Part shown: positions 11,760-24,259 of the stretch, piece by piece
Layout of the letters: every line of letters starts with the position of its first letter
Numbering within the stretch: position 1 is the first letter of the stretch
NCBI RefSeq assembly: GCF_963675165.1
Contig: NC_087381.1
Span: 3,348,001 to 3,412,000 of the forward strand
Direction: 5' to 3'
DNA length: 64,000 bases
Source: Halichondria panicea
Taxonomy: Eukaryota; Porifera; Demospongiae; Suberitida; Halichondriidae
Made by a program: the position numbers and the translations under genes
The notes under the pieces: generated by a model
What the model saw: the letters and a program-made list of their open reading frames with translations, nothing else
What the model was told of the DNA's origin: nothing
Databases searched by the model: none

Positions 11760-13050
11760 TGCCTTCGTGGTAAAATTAAACTATAATTATAGTTAATGTA
11801 CAATTATAGACCCATGCATGCTGCATGTCATACTGCTCTGCCAGGTAAAGTTCAATAGACAGTGCTTATACTTCCAGTGTACAAATGTGTTTTGCTAGTA
11901 TTATAATTATGTAAAGGAGATCAGTATATACTTGTTGTGAGACTGCATGCATGTATATTATTGCATGTTATATTAGTCTTAATAGTGACACTGCATGGAA
12001 GTGAAACAAAAGTCTATGATCCTGTGTATATAATTATTGGCTATATAGCCATGCAGGATTTTGTTTGAATTTTATTGAACAATGTTATCCAAAAGGAATT
12101 GTATTTATAGGTAGTCACGTACCTATAATCCTATAAATGTACATGCCAATAATTATAGTAAAAGTATAAGAGTATTAAGTTAAAACGTGAGGTTGTGAGC
12201 TAGCTGTGTTTCACAATAATTATAATTATGCATGGGAATTAAAACAGCACGTTTAATTTAAAGTTGTATACGATGCACTATATAGAGCATACTGAGAGAG
12301 GCAGATTGTGTTCCACATGAAATTTAGGTGTTCTAATAAAAAAGAGTGCCTATATATGCATGAGTTTATTCTAGAATTCTTGCACGGTGTCGCTATGGTT
12401 ATTGTATCTACCATGCAGTCAGATTGTTTCGTGTTCTTTTTGCTTTTAGGTAAGCCCTGCAGGGTGCTTGCCCTTGTGTCTGATCATCATCATCACTCAT
12501 ACCGTTTCTTGGGCTAACCCGGTATAGAGCGTTTCTTGTTTGTGAGAGTGAGCTTATATAGGGATGCATTAGTCCGCTGACATCAGCAGCAGGTATTTGA
12601 ACTTCATCCAGGCATCACTCGGAAATGAACCATATATTTCATGGAATATAATTCTCAGCATTCCTTGGAATTTGACAAAGTCCCCTTTTGAAGTAAAACA
12701 CATAGGAATGTTGGGTCTTGTGGATTTTAGGACAAGATACAGCTTCGTGATCACTCCCATGGATTCTTTCAGTTACCATAACTTGAAATGTTGCCGTTGA
12801 GCACTAAGTTGAGTATGTTTTTTTGTCTTGTCGGAGCTGTTACAAATTGGTGGAGGGAGTAGAAATATGCACTGACCGGAGTTGTCATTCACTATACAGT
12901 GCATCCAATCTAAAGAGTTAGAATATACCACAAATTAATGTGTGAGTATAGTGGTACTTAAGTATAAATATGGAATATGCAGCCGAGTGCATTACGTAAC
13001 CGAGAGGCCATCCAAGTGCACCAGCATTAAAACACGTGACTTGGCTAGGT
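11760..13050. other. Gene-free stretch
   Basis: Short open frames here show no recognisable domain and no coherent splice structure. The sequence is AT-rich, and I see nothing to annotate. Confidence 0.4.
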
Positions 13051-13051
13051 G

Positions 13052-16000
13052 CACTGTTAAAAATGGGTAGTTACAATAGCACCCAAAGTGCTATGCCAAC
13101 ACTCACCTAATGGTGCTATCACAACACTAAGAGTGCAGTCGTAACTGCTACGTGTTACTAGAACAATAAAGGGTGCTATTATACACTTATAAGTGCTTGT
13201 GGAACACTTTAAACAGTGTTGTGCATGCACTTACCTAGTTGTTAAAATCATATTACTCTAACTATACACCAGATGGTGTTACTCAAATAAGAATTGTGTA
13301 ATTGTAGCACTATACATGGTGCAATGTAAACACCTCTATAAATCACCTGCATTCAAATCAAGGCCAGTCTATAATGATTCATGTAGTTGCATGTGTAAAT
13401 AAATAGTTGCTTATATACAAACCCGTTCCATTAAATAGTTGAATCTGGTATAATTATTATACCTTTGTATTCAAGCATGCAGGAGCAGATTATAATTATA
13501 GTCACCTTATTTATTATACTTATTATAAATTCTAATCACATGCGTAATTATGTATACAGGGGTGAAGCAGCACACTTGTACTGATGACGGAACAATCGGC
13601 CCTGTGAGGAACTTTCCAAGAAAAAATTATTGCACTTTTCAAGTGTATACCGGCAATATTTTAGCTATTCAGTATATAACTTATGTGATGAACCAGTTAT
13701 CATTATTAGTTACTGTAACTATGTGTTTGAAGTTGCAACATCTATTGAGGACTAGACTATGTGCATGTCACGCTAACGGACAAATTAATGCCCAACAATA
13801 ATTATTAACAATTCAATCGTCTGAAAAATCATACATCCTGTATTTAGCAAAGTAGCTGGCTTATAGTGTGTTCTTTCTACTCGTACAGTTGCCCTGCAAA
13901 TTTAACTCTTACTTTGCTCCCACCCTTCCCCTCTTCTATGCAAGGGCATACACTGATGGTATGATCATAACTAATTGATGAGCACAGACTCAAATGCGTG
14001 GTGGGTAGCCAAGACTACATAAACAAAACAAAATCGTGGGTGGTAGATCTAATACATGCAGCACTGATCTCACGTGAACCTTGTGAAGACAGCTGCCTGC
14101 ATGAGAGTCTTCTCTGCACAAGTACACAGCTGCGTGCACCTTAACTGTATGAAGGCGCCGGGCCTACTCTAGCTCTGTACTGTGCTCTGGTACTACATGG
14201 ACTAAGTTGCTAGATGTACTGCACTGCAAGATGGCACACTGCTTTGACTCGGAACTATAGAGTAAGTTGCTGCAAAACCATTGTTGTGCTAAAAAGCTTG
14301 ACATATAGACAGACTGCAAGTCTACTACTCACTACTATAATTGTAACTATATAATAATTATTGTTGGGCTTTGTGGGCAGCTGTCTGTCAGTCTGATATG
14401 TTGGGTTTTGTGGGCAGCTGTTCGTCAGTCTGATATGTTGGGCTTTGTGGGCAGCTGTCCGTCAGTCTGATATGTTGGGCTTTGTGGGCAGCTGTCCGTC
14501 AGTCTGATATGTTGGGCTTTGTGGGCACTTGTCCGTCAGTCTGATATATTGGGCTTTGTGGGCAGCTGTCCGTCAGTCTGATATGCTGGGCTTTGTGGGC
14601 ACTTGTCCGTCAGTCTGATATGTTGGGCTTTGTGGGCAGCTGTCCATCAGTCTGATATGTTGGGCTTTGTGGGCACTTGTCCGTCAGTCTGATATGTTGG
14701 GCTTTGTGGGCAGCTGTCCGTCAGTCTGATATGTTGGGCTTTGTGGGCACTTGTCCGTCAGTCTGATATGTTGGGCTTTGTGGGCACGTGTCCGTCAGTT
14801 AGATGTATGTTGAGCGTTAGGAACACTTTCCTGTCAGACTGGTTTTTCGCACGATCTACATTTGCATACAAATCAACATAATTATAATTTTTGTCTTCCG
14901 ATTATTGTTAAACTAATTTCCAATGACAATACAAGATAATGGTTGTTTCTTACAAAATTATCGCATCGTAAGAGCTATAGGTACTATTTTCATGCAGGGT
15001 TCATGGAGTCGAGCTATTTAAACAAGGTTAAAGAATGCGTCGCAAATTGAGATTCAACATCTGTCCAAAGATAAACCACTGCTCTTTAAAAGGAATAGTC
15101 CAAAAACAAAGCGTAACAAAGGTGCTATCAGGAGTGTTATGATCGACCAGCAGTTACAGATGTGCGTATATACTTACCTTCTATCCACCACTGATCGATT
15201 ATGTCTATGTAAGTTCACTATTAATCATTATTGTGTTCAAGCATATATATAGCTGTAAATGTTCGCAGTAGTAATAGAATTTTTTGAAATTACAGGAAAA
15301 GATACCTATAGATTTACTTTTGAGGAAAATTGGAAAGAATTCGAACAAAGGAGAACAATGTTAAGCTACAGGAGCTGGTCGAAGACTATGCAATGCAGTC
15401 ACTGGTGCAGTCACAATCTAATGGTAAATAGAAACCCATATCTTCAAACATACATTTTTTTTTATTCAGTTCTGAAGATGATACTGTAAGAAGAAGGATG
15501 CAGTACAAATGATATTTGTCAAGCTGCTGCTCCACGTATGTAATGCATAAACATAAACAGCTAAATTGATATACTGTTACAAATACTTGATACTTGAGAA
15601 CAGATTCTTCTGTTGCCCTTGAATTCATCCTGTGTGGGGGGGGGGGTATATGCTTATTATAACGAGAATAACCCTGTCATCATACATATATAATTATACA
15701 CAGTAATGCATGCACACTGGATATTTGGTAGAATAAAAGGTGACAACAGTTGTTAAACTTTCAGCTTATTTGAATAATTGTCTCCTACTCACTTATATCA
15801 CTGCCTTCTGTTTTTGTGAGCCCCATCCTTATCCCATCATATATACATGCAGGTGGATGACATGCAACGTTCGTTCAAGGTAGAAAAAGTGCTATTGAAT
15901 CTGGATCAATGAACTACTTCGTCATCGTAGAGAAAGAAGTGTATGAAGTAGATTCATTCTATGAAACTCTTGTACTATGTTTTTGACATTTTAGTACCCA

Positions 16001-16531
16001 CGTGCATGTCTGCATGGCACCCTTTTATTTTTTATTTTTAAGGTCCCGAACTGCCTAAGTGTATTGTGGTCGTAGTTATTAAACACTTTATGAGGTTAGG
16101 TATACATATCTTCATACTTTTATTGTATGCTATCGTGATGCATATCATTATACACATGCTATAATTATGTTACGTCATTTAAGTCAAGTGCATGAGCTTA
16201 TCGAGAAGTGCAATAAGCATGCATGCAATATTTTATGCTTTGCATGAAGAGTAGCAATGACAACTGTACCTGTAGTAACAGCAGCACCCATCCCCAGTGC
16301 TTTAATAACACCATTGTAGGTGTAGTTGTAAAAGTTACACACAGTTTGGAGTTGCAGTAACTCCAAGAAAGTGCAAGTACAGCACATTTTCATGCTGTTA
16401 CAGCTCCAAAATGAGTGTTTTAATAACACTAAAATGTGGTGCTGTAATAACTCCATATATGAGTGCCATATTTGGTACAATGGTTTTACCCCACTTTTGG
16501 GTGTTACAATAGCACCACATTTTTAACAGTG
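13052..16531. mobile_element. Possible non-autonomous CACTA-like DNA transposon
   Basis: CACTGTTAAAAATG at 13052-13065 is mirrored by CATTTTTAACAGTG ending at 16531. Just inside both ends lie several hundred bases of short direct and inverted words (GTGCTAT, AACACT, GGTGTT, ACAATAGCACC), the subterminal repeat structure usual in CACTA/EnSpm elements. The interior holds a 37-bp tandem array and no intact transposase. I could not read a convincing 3-bp target duplication. The ends could instead belong to two separate smaller elements (about 13.05-13.34 and 16.2-16.53 kb). Confidence 0.4.
14363..14806 (+). repeat. Tandem array of twelve 37-bp units
   Basis: The unit GTTGGGCTTTGTGGGCAGCT plus GTCCGTCAGTCTGATAT repeats head to tail. 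Two variants, GGGCAGCTGTC and GGGCACTTGTC, alternate in the second half, showing that a two-unit block was amplified. There are no unique spacers. Confidence 0.9.
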
Positions 16532-16775
16532 TGTGTTCTAAAGGGTTTAGTGCTGTCACGTGAGCTCTAGCCTCGTGACAGCTAGATCTAGCTACATTTT
16601 AAATCAGTTGCTGGTGGCTAGCTAGCTAGCTAGACGTAATAGCAAGTTTTAGTAGGTTTGTAGATCCAGTAACTGATGCAAAGGAGAAGGAGATACGATC
16701 TAAAGCTATCTGGACTGACTGAGCATGTTTTCAACTTATTTCTCCTGCTGACCAACAGTCCCGATCCCACTACTG

Positions 16776-17060
16776 GATATGCCTCCAGCTGATCTGGCTT
16801 ACTGGATGGGAAACTTTGTGCACAAACTATATGGCAATGAGTATCTGGTTTGCTCTTTTGGAAAGCTATGATATTCGAAGCACCTTTGATGAAACGATTA
16901 TATGATCTGGCTTAGGTACAGGTATATACGTACATCTTCGAAGCAAGCTGAGCCTATTTCTCCAGACGAAAAAGCGATGCTATGGTCAAGTCAGCAATTC
17001 GGTACACTTACTACACATGAAACAAGTCGAAACAATAATATTCAACTTTCTAATACTTTT
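16776..17060 (+). pseudogene. Relic of a tyrosine-recombinase (Crypton-like / DUF3504) gene
   Basis: Two short frames carry PPADLAYWMGNFVHKLYG followed by PISPDEKAMLWSSQQFGTLT. Both resemble the DUF3504 proteins of animals, which derive from Crypton tyrosine recombinases and contain a DLAYWMGKFV-like segment and a SPxxEALLW-like segment. Stops and frame breaks interrupt the rest, including the region that should hold the catalytic tyrosine. The assignment rests on motif memory only. Confidence 0.45.
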
Positions 17061-17691
17061 CAGCTTTGCTTGTTGTACGTATTCAATCTGCTTGTATTAT
17101 TATTATAATTATGATGACATTCAGCTGCTTGTATTATGATTGTTTGATAAAAAGTGTGCATTAACAAACCAACTTAAAGCACACTTAAGTGTGGATTAAG
17201 TTATTTAATCCATGGTCACCTGACTACTTTCAGATAAGCTGATTGGCTGGAGATCATGTGATCAGCACTAAATATATATAGTGGCCATGCATGGGTAATC
17301 GGTTAGGGGGAGAAAAGGCATATATAAGGTTTCCGGTTATAAGGCCGGTTAGGAACTTTGTCACAACATCTATAGATAGTTTGGCTATCTTGTGAAAGGT
17401 TCGATGTTGCTTAAATTATCTACACATCCTCCGCAGTGCTCAAAATTGCTAGTTTTTAGTGCCGTTTCGGTTAAGGAGAGATTTGAAGTAAGATCTCACA
17501 GCTAAGGTCCAAAAATTACACAGAGTATAAGCTTGAATAAAATTAATTGTCTAACTTTTGATAAGAAAAGTTTGTCCAGAAATACTTTAATTCCGGAGAT
17601 AATTGATATTACACACCATCACCCCCATTTTTCACCTAAAATGATTTCCCACTACAACAACTTTTGGGGAAGTATTTTTGAATATACCGTA

Positions 17692-18390
17692 TATTTTCTA
17701 ATTTATCGGACAGCAAAAATAATTATTTTGGAAATTGTCCGGGTATAATTGGAACAGATTTTTACAGAGCATGCAAAGTGTCCGGAATAATTAGAACAAG
17801 CAAGCAGCTGCATGCGAGCTAGCTAAGTTTAATAGAACAGTGAGCGACTGAATAGTTGCACTATATAGCTAATAATTATAGTATGTTATAGTTATAACAC
17901 GGGCACAAGGGATCGATGTATGGAATATATTGCACTGAAACACGAGGGCGTAAGCCCCGAGGGCTGCATGTTCCGAGAATGCATGCATGGGTGTTCCGAT
18001 TATGCTCCTATATATGTATAATTAATAGTGTGGCTAAGAGTGCAATATGGGATTAATAGCACGAGTAACAAGCAATGGCAAGGATACTAATTGCACGAGG
18101 CGTAGCCGAGTGCTATTAACCTTGCCAGTGCTTGTTATGAGTGCTATATTAATCCCTTATTGCACGAGTAGCCATACTATTGATTGTTAATCGTTTGTGA
18201 TGCAGTTTTAAGGACATTTTTAGCTGCAGTTTCAGTAAAAAAAATTAGCCGTGGCCGTAACTCAACTTTTCAAGGTATTATCGGGAATATTAAAGCACTG
18301 CATGCATGGAGTGTCCGTTGTATTAGAACAACGAAAATTGCCCAAAAGAGTGTCCAGGGTAATTAGAAGTGTCCGATAAATTAGTAATTA
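17692..18390. repeat. Inverted-repeat DNA element with TCTAATTTATCGGACA ends, carrying nested insertions
   Basis: The left end TTCTAATTTATCGGACA and right end TGTCCGATAAATTAG are complementary. A second copy without the insertions lies at 59341-59711, where the right end continues to ACGGTA. Compared with that copy, this one is interrupted by two other inverted-repeat elements at about 17885-17975 and 18010-18178. A fragment of the same end occurs near 53295. Confidence 0.65.
18010..18178. repeat. Nested palindromic element with GTGGCTA/TAGCCA ends
   Basis: TGTGGCTAAGAGTGCAATA near the left pairs loosely with TTGCACGAGTAGCCATA at the right. Inner words GGGATTAATAGCAC and GTGCTATATTAATCCC, and GAGTAACAAGCA and TGCTTGTTATGAG, also pair. 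Confidence 0.55.
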
Positions 18391-18589
18391 TTAAGGTAGC
18401 TTATTCATTCACCTATATACAATGGTATATATATATAATTATATCAGCACAATTTCTTAGAAATGTTCCAATGTTGATCAGATATATTTAAGTATTACAA
18501 CTATAATAATATACTCACCTATTTTGGTATTCTATATACTCTCTATAGACTGGATGCACTGTATGTCACATAGATTTGATGCAAGTATA

Positions 18590-18960
18590 TAGTCTCCAAT
18601 TGATAGACGGGATGTTAAAGTCTTCGCCAATGATCACTGGGCATGATTCTGAATATGAAAAAATCGTTGATAGAGAGTTCCTGCATGAGGAATGTTAGGT
18701 GGATGTTGGACGAGCTTGGAGGTCGATAGAAGACTCACTAGCACTTTTAGCTGATGGTGTAGGGTAACTTATTTCCACCCATATAGGAGCTCACTCTGAC
18801 AGTCGGTTTCGAGGTCGTGGAGCCTTGTTGCAGGGATGTTGTTACCGACCAGAAGCATATTATAATCCCATTTGCTGTCTGATCATTGATACGCGAGTGA
18901 CTCAGCAGAAATAATTGCTGCATGGACATACAAGCATTTTGTAACTCCAACTTTGGGGGT
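18590..18960 (-). pseudogene. LINE endonuclease relic
   Basis: Read on the minus strand in successive frames, the stretch gives MLLVGNNIPATRLHDLETDC, then FYRPPSSSNIHLTFL, then VIIGEDFNIPSINWR. These match, in the right order, the conserved parts of the apurinic-like endonuclease of non-LTR retrotransposons (IPA..DLE.., YRPP, and the GDFN catalytic-site motif). Stops and frame changes separate them, and no RT follows, so this is an old fragment. Confidence 0.65.
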
Positions 18961-19259
18961 TTTATTGTTTAGTTATTGTCCTTACATAATTACTATGTGC
19001 ATGACTCTCAGCATATCCCCCTACAGAAGAAACGGTAGGTTGTGTCTGATGATCGATATTTTTGTCTGTTCTTACCGTTTATCAGACACTAGCACATTTT
19101 CAGCTCTTGAAGACTTAGTAGTTGATATTTATCAATTATTTTTTGCATACATTCATAGTAACACATGCTTGATCAGATGGTGCAAAAGAAATTTTTTATC
19201 ACTGCTTGTTTCCTCAGAATGAGTGTCTGAACATGCATTGTGTCTGAATATAGATGCCT

Positions 19260-21350
19260 TACTCTAGTTCTTTTCTGTGATCCTCTATTTCACGATCATC
19301 GGCACTCATATTGTTCACTAATAAGCTGAAGCTATTGCGGAGAATAAGCCCTTCTTTATAAAATGCTGTTTCTTTAAGTTGTTCCTTTAGCTGATGGATA
19401 GTTAATTTTATTTCTTCTTTATCAAGAAAAGTTCCACAAGCAACGCAAGAGAATCTTTCTGCTCTGTATCACCTGATGCTGGTTTCTGAACGTATATTTC
19501 CACTTGCTCATCTGGGTGTCCAAAGCAAGCTATACTTGAAAGTGCAGAAAACAACACTTCTTCTGAAGTGTATGAGTAATCTTTACAAAGATTCATTGTT
19601 GAGTCCTTGCATTTAAACGGCACAGAGTATCTTGAACCTAGCTTTTGCTCAAGGTTCATAAATACCAGGTAGAGAGCTGGTCCTATGGTTAAGGATGGTA
19701 GCATTTCAAGAAATGCTGGTTGGCCACCAACATCAGCTATATTAAATAGCATTTCAAATTCCATTCTATCTGGACTTAGTCTGCATTCTTGTTTTAGTTC
19801 TTCAAATTCTCTTATTGTTTTATCAATATCTGATTTCGGAGGCATCAACGCACTTTGTCTAGTGCAATTACTCCTCGAGTAAATAGCAGTAGGTAATGTG
19901 TAAGTTGTAAATAAACAGTAGTAAGGAGAGATTTCAAAGTTTGAATTAATCCGGCAAAAGATGAATTTTAAGTAGTATCTGGCAGCGATTCCAAAGTTTG
20001 AATTCCAGTGCCTTCATTAGCAAGATATATTGTTTGATCATGTTTCTCATCCTTCTTCACCTGCTCAGCAGCGTCAACCGGTCATTCATGTTCAATCTTG
20101 CTTGCTATTTGGGTAGGTGATTGAGTAGTTAGGTTTAGGCGTTGCTGAGATTGCTTAACTATCAGTGACATTAAACCACTTAGTTGATCGTGCAGGTCAT
20201 GTTTCAAAACACACCACTGTTTGTTATTAGTAATGGCACCAGTTACTCTTGTGTACTGTATACAAGCTTCTCTCATTTCTGTAATACCAGTACTAGATTG
20301 AGGCTGTGTTTCTGGAGGAGATGTTTGGATGTTTCTTCCAAACAATCTACGAACAAAAGTAGATTTTCCTACCTGGCCTGGGCCCAGGGCAAGGATTTTA
20401 GTGTAAGTGAGGGAGACCTTCTTCTTTATGGCTTTGGCATAGAGTTGCTCCTCTTTCAGTCCTGTAGAACAAAATGAGACAGATTGTTTATATAGGGATA
20501 TGTATTACGGTAGTCACAGTCAGTCACATATATTTGGCATTTTGTTCTACGTAGAACCATGCATGTATATAGAGAAACACAGTTTTGGCCCTTAATTCTA
20601 CAGATTGAAGTCCATGGCCTTTGTTGGAGAGGTTAATTTGTGTTTGGTGTTTGGTATTTGGCTTTTATAATTAATTTAGAGGGATAGCCAAGAGAGGTTC
20701 CATCGTTGTAGTCATTCATCGCAATCATCAATTTTAATGCTTACTTGATGTGATTTCCTGCTTTAGGTTGATGGACAGTATAGTTGTGTTTTTGGATTTA
20801 ATCACTATAAACTCCATCTCTTCGTAAGTCACATCACTTTTGTCATTGATTAGGTGCACATAGTTACCAAAGTCTACTGCAGAATTTTTTAACATTTTCG
20901 CTATGAATTCCAATTCTTGGCTGTCAATCATTTCTCCCTCTGTGTAAAAAGTAGTGTAATTATATATCGGCTAAATAATCTCAATGATGTAGAATGATTC
21001 ACATGCATGCATGACCTGACTGTATTGTATATGAGCGTGTGGTGAGTATAATATAAAGTAATAAACTAACAAGTTACCTGCAGTGAGTATTACATGGCGT
21101 GAGGTGATCTGTGTGCCTGATGCATCTTCAGCAACACACCAATAAGCACCTTTATGCTTGGGAAAGAACTTTGATATCAGGAGACATTCCGATGTATGTC
21201 CTTTGTAGTCAGGATTTGATATTGCCTGATTTTCAAAATACCACTTATATGTAGTAGCAGATGGTGCTGTTGATATCGTAAACACAACTTCCTCCCCAGG
21301 TTTACAGCAAACATCTTTAGGTTGGATTGAAATGAGAAATGGCAACCCTG
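19260..21350 (-). pseudogene. Immunoglobulin-domain plus Roc GTPase gene (ROCO family), frame broken
   Basis: On the minus strand an Ig-like exon (about 21350-21079) encodes CKPGEEVVFTI, YKWYFENQ and GAYWCVAEDASG, with the two cysteines and tryptophan of an Ig fold. A second open stretch lies at 20931-20734. An exon from 20461 gives the P-loop GPGQVGKST (G1), followed by STGITEMREAC. Exon 19850-19408 gives FNIADVGGQPAFLEMLPSL, whose DxxGQ is the G3 motif. At about 19434 the frame shifts by one base inside a short C run (plus strand); the next frame continues TFLDKEEI and a typical Roc tail, ending at 19262. The exon with the P-loop also runs into a stop at 20082. No COR domain follows. It is either a pseudogene or a gene with an assembly indel. 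Roc domains bind GTP and act as switches; an Ig-Roc fusion would be a membrane or cytoplasmic sensor, which is inference. Confidence 0.65.
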
Positions 21351-21449
21351 CAGTAATTTTAATACACATTACCTTAATCAGCAACAGAATCAAAAATGGT
21401 AAATTGCAGCAGTATTTTTCATCAAAGGTAATGAACTTTGGCACCACAT

Positions 21450-22784
21450 TCCTGAATAGTTAACCTAACATATGCATGATTTCGTATAAGTACATATTTC
21501 CCACTTACTACACTTTTGCCATGTAGTCTAGTGGGATTTAAACGAGCATGCTGACTATAAAAAGGCGCGCCGTGGGCAGCTCCGACCGGTAGCAACCAAA
21601 AAATGACAAAATGGCAACAAAGTTGTTCTTGAGTCTTACAAAAAGACGCCCTTGACAGTTATAATACACATTCTTTACATTTTTACATTCTTCTTTTGAT
21701 ACGCCTTCTTTCGCTCTCTCACGAGATAGTAGACACAAACTAAAAACTAAAAATGGCTGTCAAAAGTTTATTTCAACAAGTCTGTTCTCAACCTCAAAAG
21801 AAGCCTACTGGGGGTGGAGCTAAAGTTCGAGACTGAAGATACCAAGCAAGTCTTTGTAGGTATAATTGACAGTGCATGCATGGTCTTGCTGCCAGAGATT
21901 CATTGGCCTAACATGAGGATCTGACAAACTGGTGCTGTTGTTGAAGATGTGGACATAAATAACTCAAGTAAGTAGTCCAAAGGTCTATAGTAAAGTTAGT
22001 ATAAAGCAATGTGACTTCATCAACCTGCGAACGCTTTTTCGCTTTTTAACATTAATTTGCATTTCATTTTACATGGATAAAGTAACGAAGAGGAGAGTTG
22101 AAAGTCTGTAGGGAAGGACCTTTGTATAATATCTATTTGCAGTTTGTTCGTTCATATAATTATACAGTCATTATGCCTCAGTTGGGCATGCGCAAGGTAT
22201 ACGGTAGTGTGTCTGTGTGTGTGTAGATCGACTGACTGTTACAGCTGCTCGATGATAAATGAAGAGTTTCTGTATAATTATTGTAGGCTGCTAATCATAA
22301 TTATTTCTTGAATTGCAATTAATTGAGTTTGCAAAATAATGCTTATGATTATGTTTGCTTACTTTGAAAGCTAGTACAACTTGTGTGTAGCAAAATAGGG
22401 GAATAACGAGAGAATAAAGTAAAATAAGCATTATCCGCCAGGGCCGATGAATCCATCTAAAATGTGAATTATATGTACAGTGCTCATTAATAATGGTACT
22501 GCATGTAGCTTCATTGCCTACACCGAGGCATCATCACCCTTTCAGTAACATTCATTTTTTTTCTCAGGTCGCGTTGAAGGACGCTTTGAAGGACTGCGAC
22601 TGCCTTTGCTTATTGACAGTCTCCATGGGTACACCATCTGTCAACTCAGCTTGAATCATCAATCGTGATCTTATCCTGGATTGCTAGATCCACCACTGCA
22701 CATGGTTTATTACGACCCTTCACATTGTGGTAAATTTCTTCGCTGGTGTGATTTCAATCTATTAAATTTTAAATTTTGAATAGC
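21450..22784. other. No supportable gene
   Basis: Open frames here (for example 21738-21538 minus) show no domain I can name. A 5' exon for the Ig-Roc gene could lie here but cannot be fixed. Confidence 0.35.
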
Positions 22785-22854
22785 TACTCAGTAGAGGGCT
22801 CAGGGGAGGCCGGGAGATTGTCACATGACACGTATATCATGTACATGTACTTAC

Positions 22855-24259
22855 GTGGGGTCAATTGCTGACAGATTTGATGAGCTGTGTCTCCTTTCTC
22901 CAATCCCAGTACGATATCCAGTAGAGCTCTGTAAGTTGCTCGTGAAGAATTATGTTGTTTCCAGACTTTCAAATACTTCATCATGGCTGTTTGAGTTCCT
23001 TCTCTGTGGTACAACATATTCACATCTGCTTGTTCTGCAGGAGGTAGTCTCATGGAACTCGAATAAAGTTCCACATCATCGAAACATAAGGCCAGTTTGG
23101 GAGTATCAGAGTTCTCTATTTTACTATTGAGTTGCTCGTCAGTCAGACTGTATCGTTTTATTAGTTCTTGGAGCGTGACTCGATTAGTGGGTGGTCCTAT
23201 GGAGAAAGCAAACATTGATAATTAGTGATATGCATGCATGAAGATGTAGCCACATAGTTTTAAGATCTGCATTTGTCAATGTATATAGGGGAGTAGCATG
23301 ATTAGGCCATTATTAAGATTAGGGATGAAGTCAATAATTGCTCATGGTCAATGAGAGTCTTTAGAACCTGGAAACGTAGTGTGAAGATTAACTATTGACA
23401 GTCATTATTAAAGTAGCTGAAGTCATACCTGAGGTAGAGGTAGAAGGTATCTGGTGCTCTTCTCTCAATGTATCATGATCCTGTGAAGAATAGTACATGC
23501 AGTAATTATATGCAGTAATTATTATGCTCACTTTTTGTGAATCTTGCATGCATGTACATGTACTGAATATTATATATATACGAAACGTATGTACACTATG
23601 TATGTCTAGCTTGCATGCATGTTAAAATTCCTTTTCTTTCACTCAAAACAGTCAACACTTCACACTATATAACTGCTCTATGGAAGTTTTTAGAGCCTAT
23701 ATAAAGAGACAGCTTAAGTAATTTTTTACCTTTTAGATTTTGTAACATACAACTATGATTACCAGGTAGAAATATCAAGTAGCAATTTTCCAGTCAACTC
23801 AAGTCGGTGGATGCAGTTTTCAAAATCATCAAAGTGTGTAGATATGAGGGCAGTGTCTTTGTCATTGATTTCTCTATCTAACTGCTCGTCAGTGACTCCA
23901 TGCTTGACCATCAACTCATGGAGGCTGATAGTCCCTGAATCCTATACACATGACATTTTAACAAAGTATACTAGCCAAACAACCAATGGTCTGCTCTATA
24001 CAATTGTACTTAGAATACATTAAGCTAATCTAAAGCACTCATTAAAGGTGGGGCCAAAGGGGACAATGTACCATTTGCTCATCTCCACTGCTACTAAACA
24101 CAGAGGGATCAATATCATCATGAGCCACACCAGCTAGGTCCTGTATGAGGGGAAAAGGAGTATAGTATACACAGAAGCAAAATCAGTTACTTTGTTAGGG
24201 AAGATTAACCCCACTCACCAGAGGGTTTCTCCCAGTGAAGACGCTGTACTTGTTGAGAG
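22855..24259 (-). pseudogene. Scrambled paralogue of the COR/death-domain gene
   Basis: Minus-strand segments match pieces of the gene at 2-5483. They are the COR end NKYSVFTGRNPL (24259-24219), the exon DLAGVAHDDIDPSVF (24140-24072), a partial death-domain exon HELMVKHGVTDEQLDREI (23941 to about 23785), the exon with HQIPSTSTS (23480-23429), and a full death-domain exon RYSLTDEQLNSKIENSD (23196-22855). The intron piece at 23600-23770 is the complement of the first intron of the plus-strand gene (1590-1760). The partial death domain sits between an exon and that intron, where the intact gene has none. The COR exon stops abruptly at 24259 against transposase-like sequence. This argues for a rearranged copy, though the last death-domain exon itself looks intact. 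Confidence 0.7.

Noticed and set aside
14363-14806. Possible CRISPR array.
   Set aside because: Repeats are directly adjacent with no unique spacers, and the genome is eukaryotic.
15259-15489. 76-residue plus-strand frame.
   Set aside because: No domain, no splice partners, and it lies inside a probable transposon.
22560-22690. Short frames on both strands near 22.6 kb suggesting a coding remnant.
   Set aside because: I could not match either frame to any family or to the neighbouring genes.
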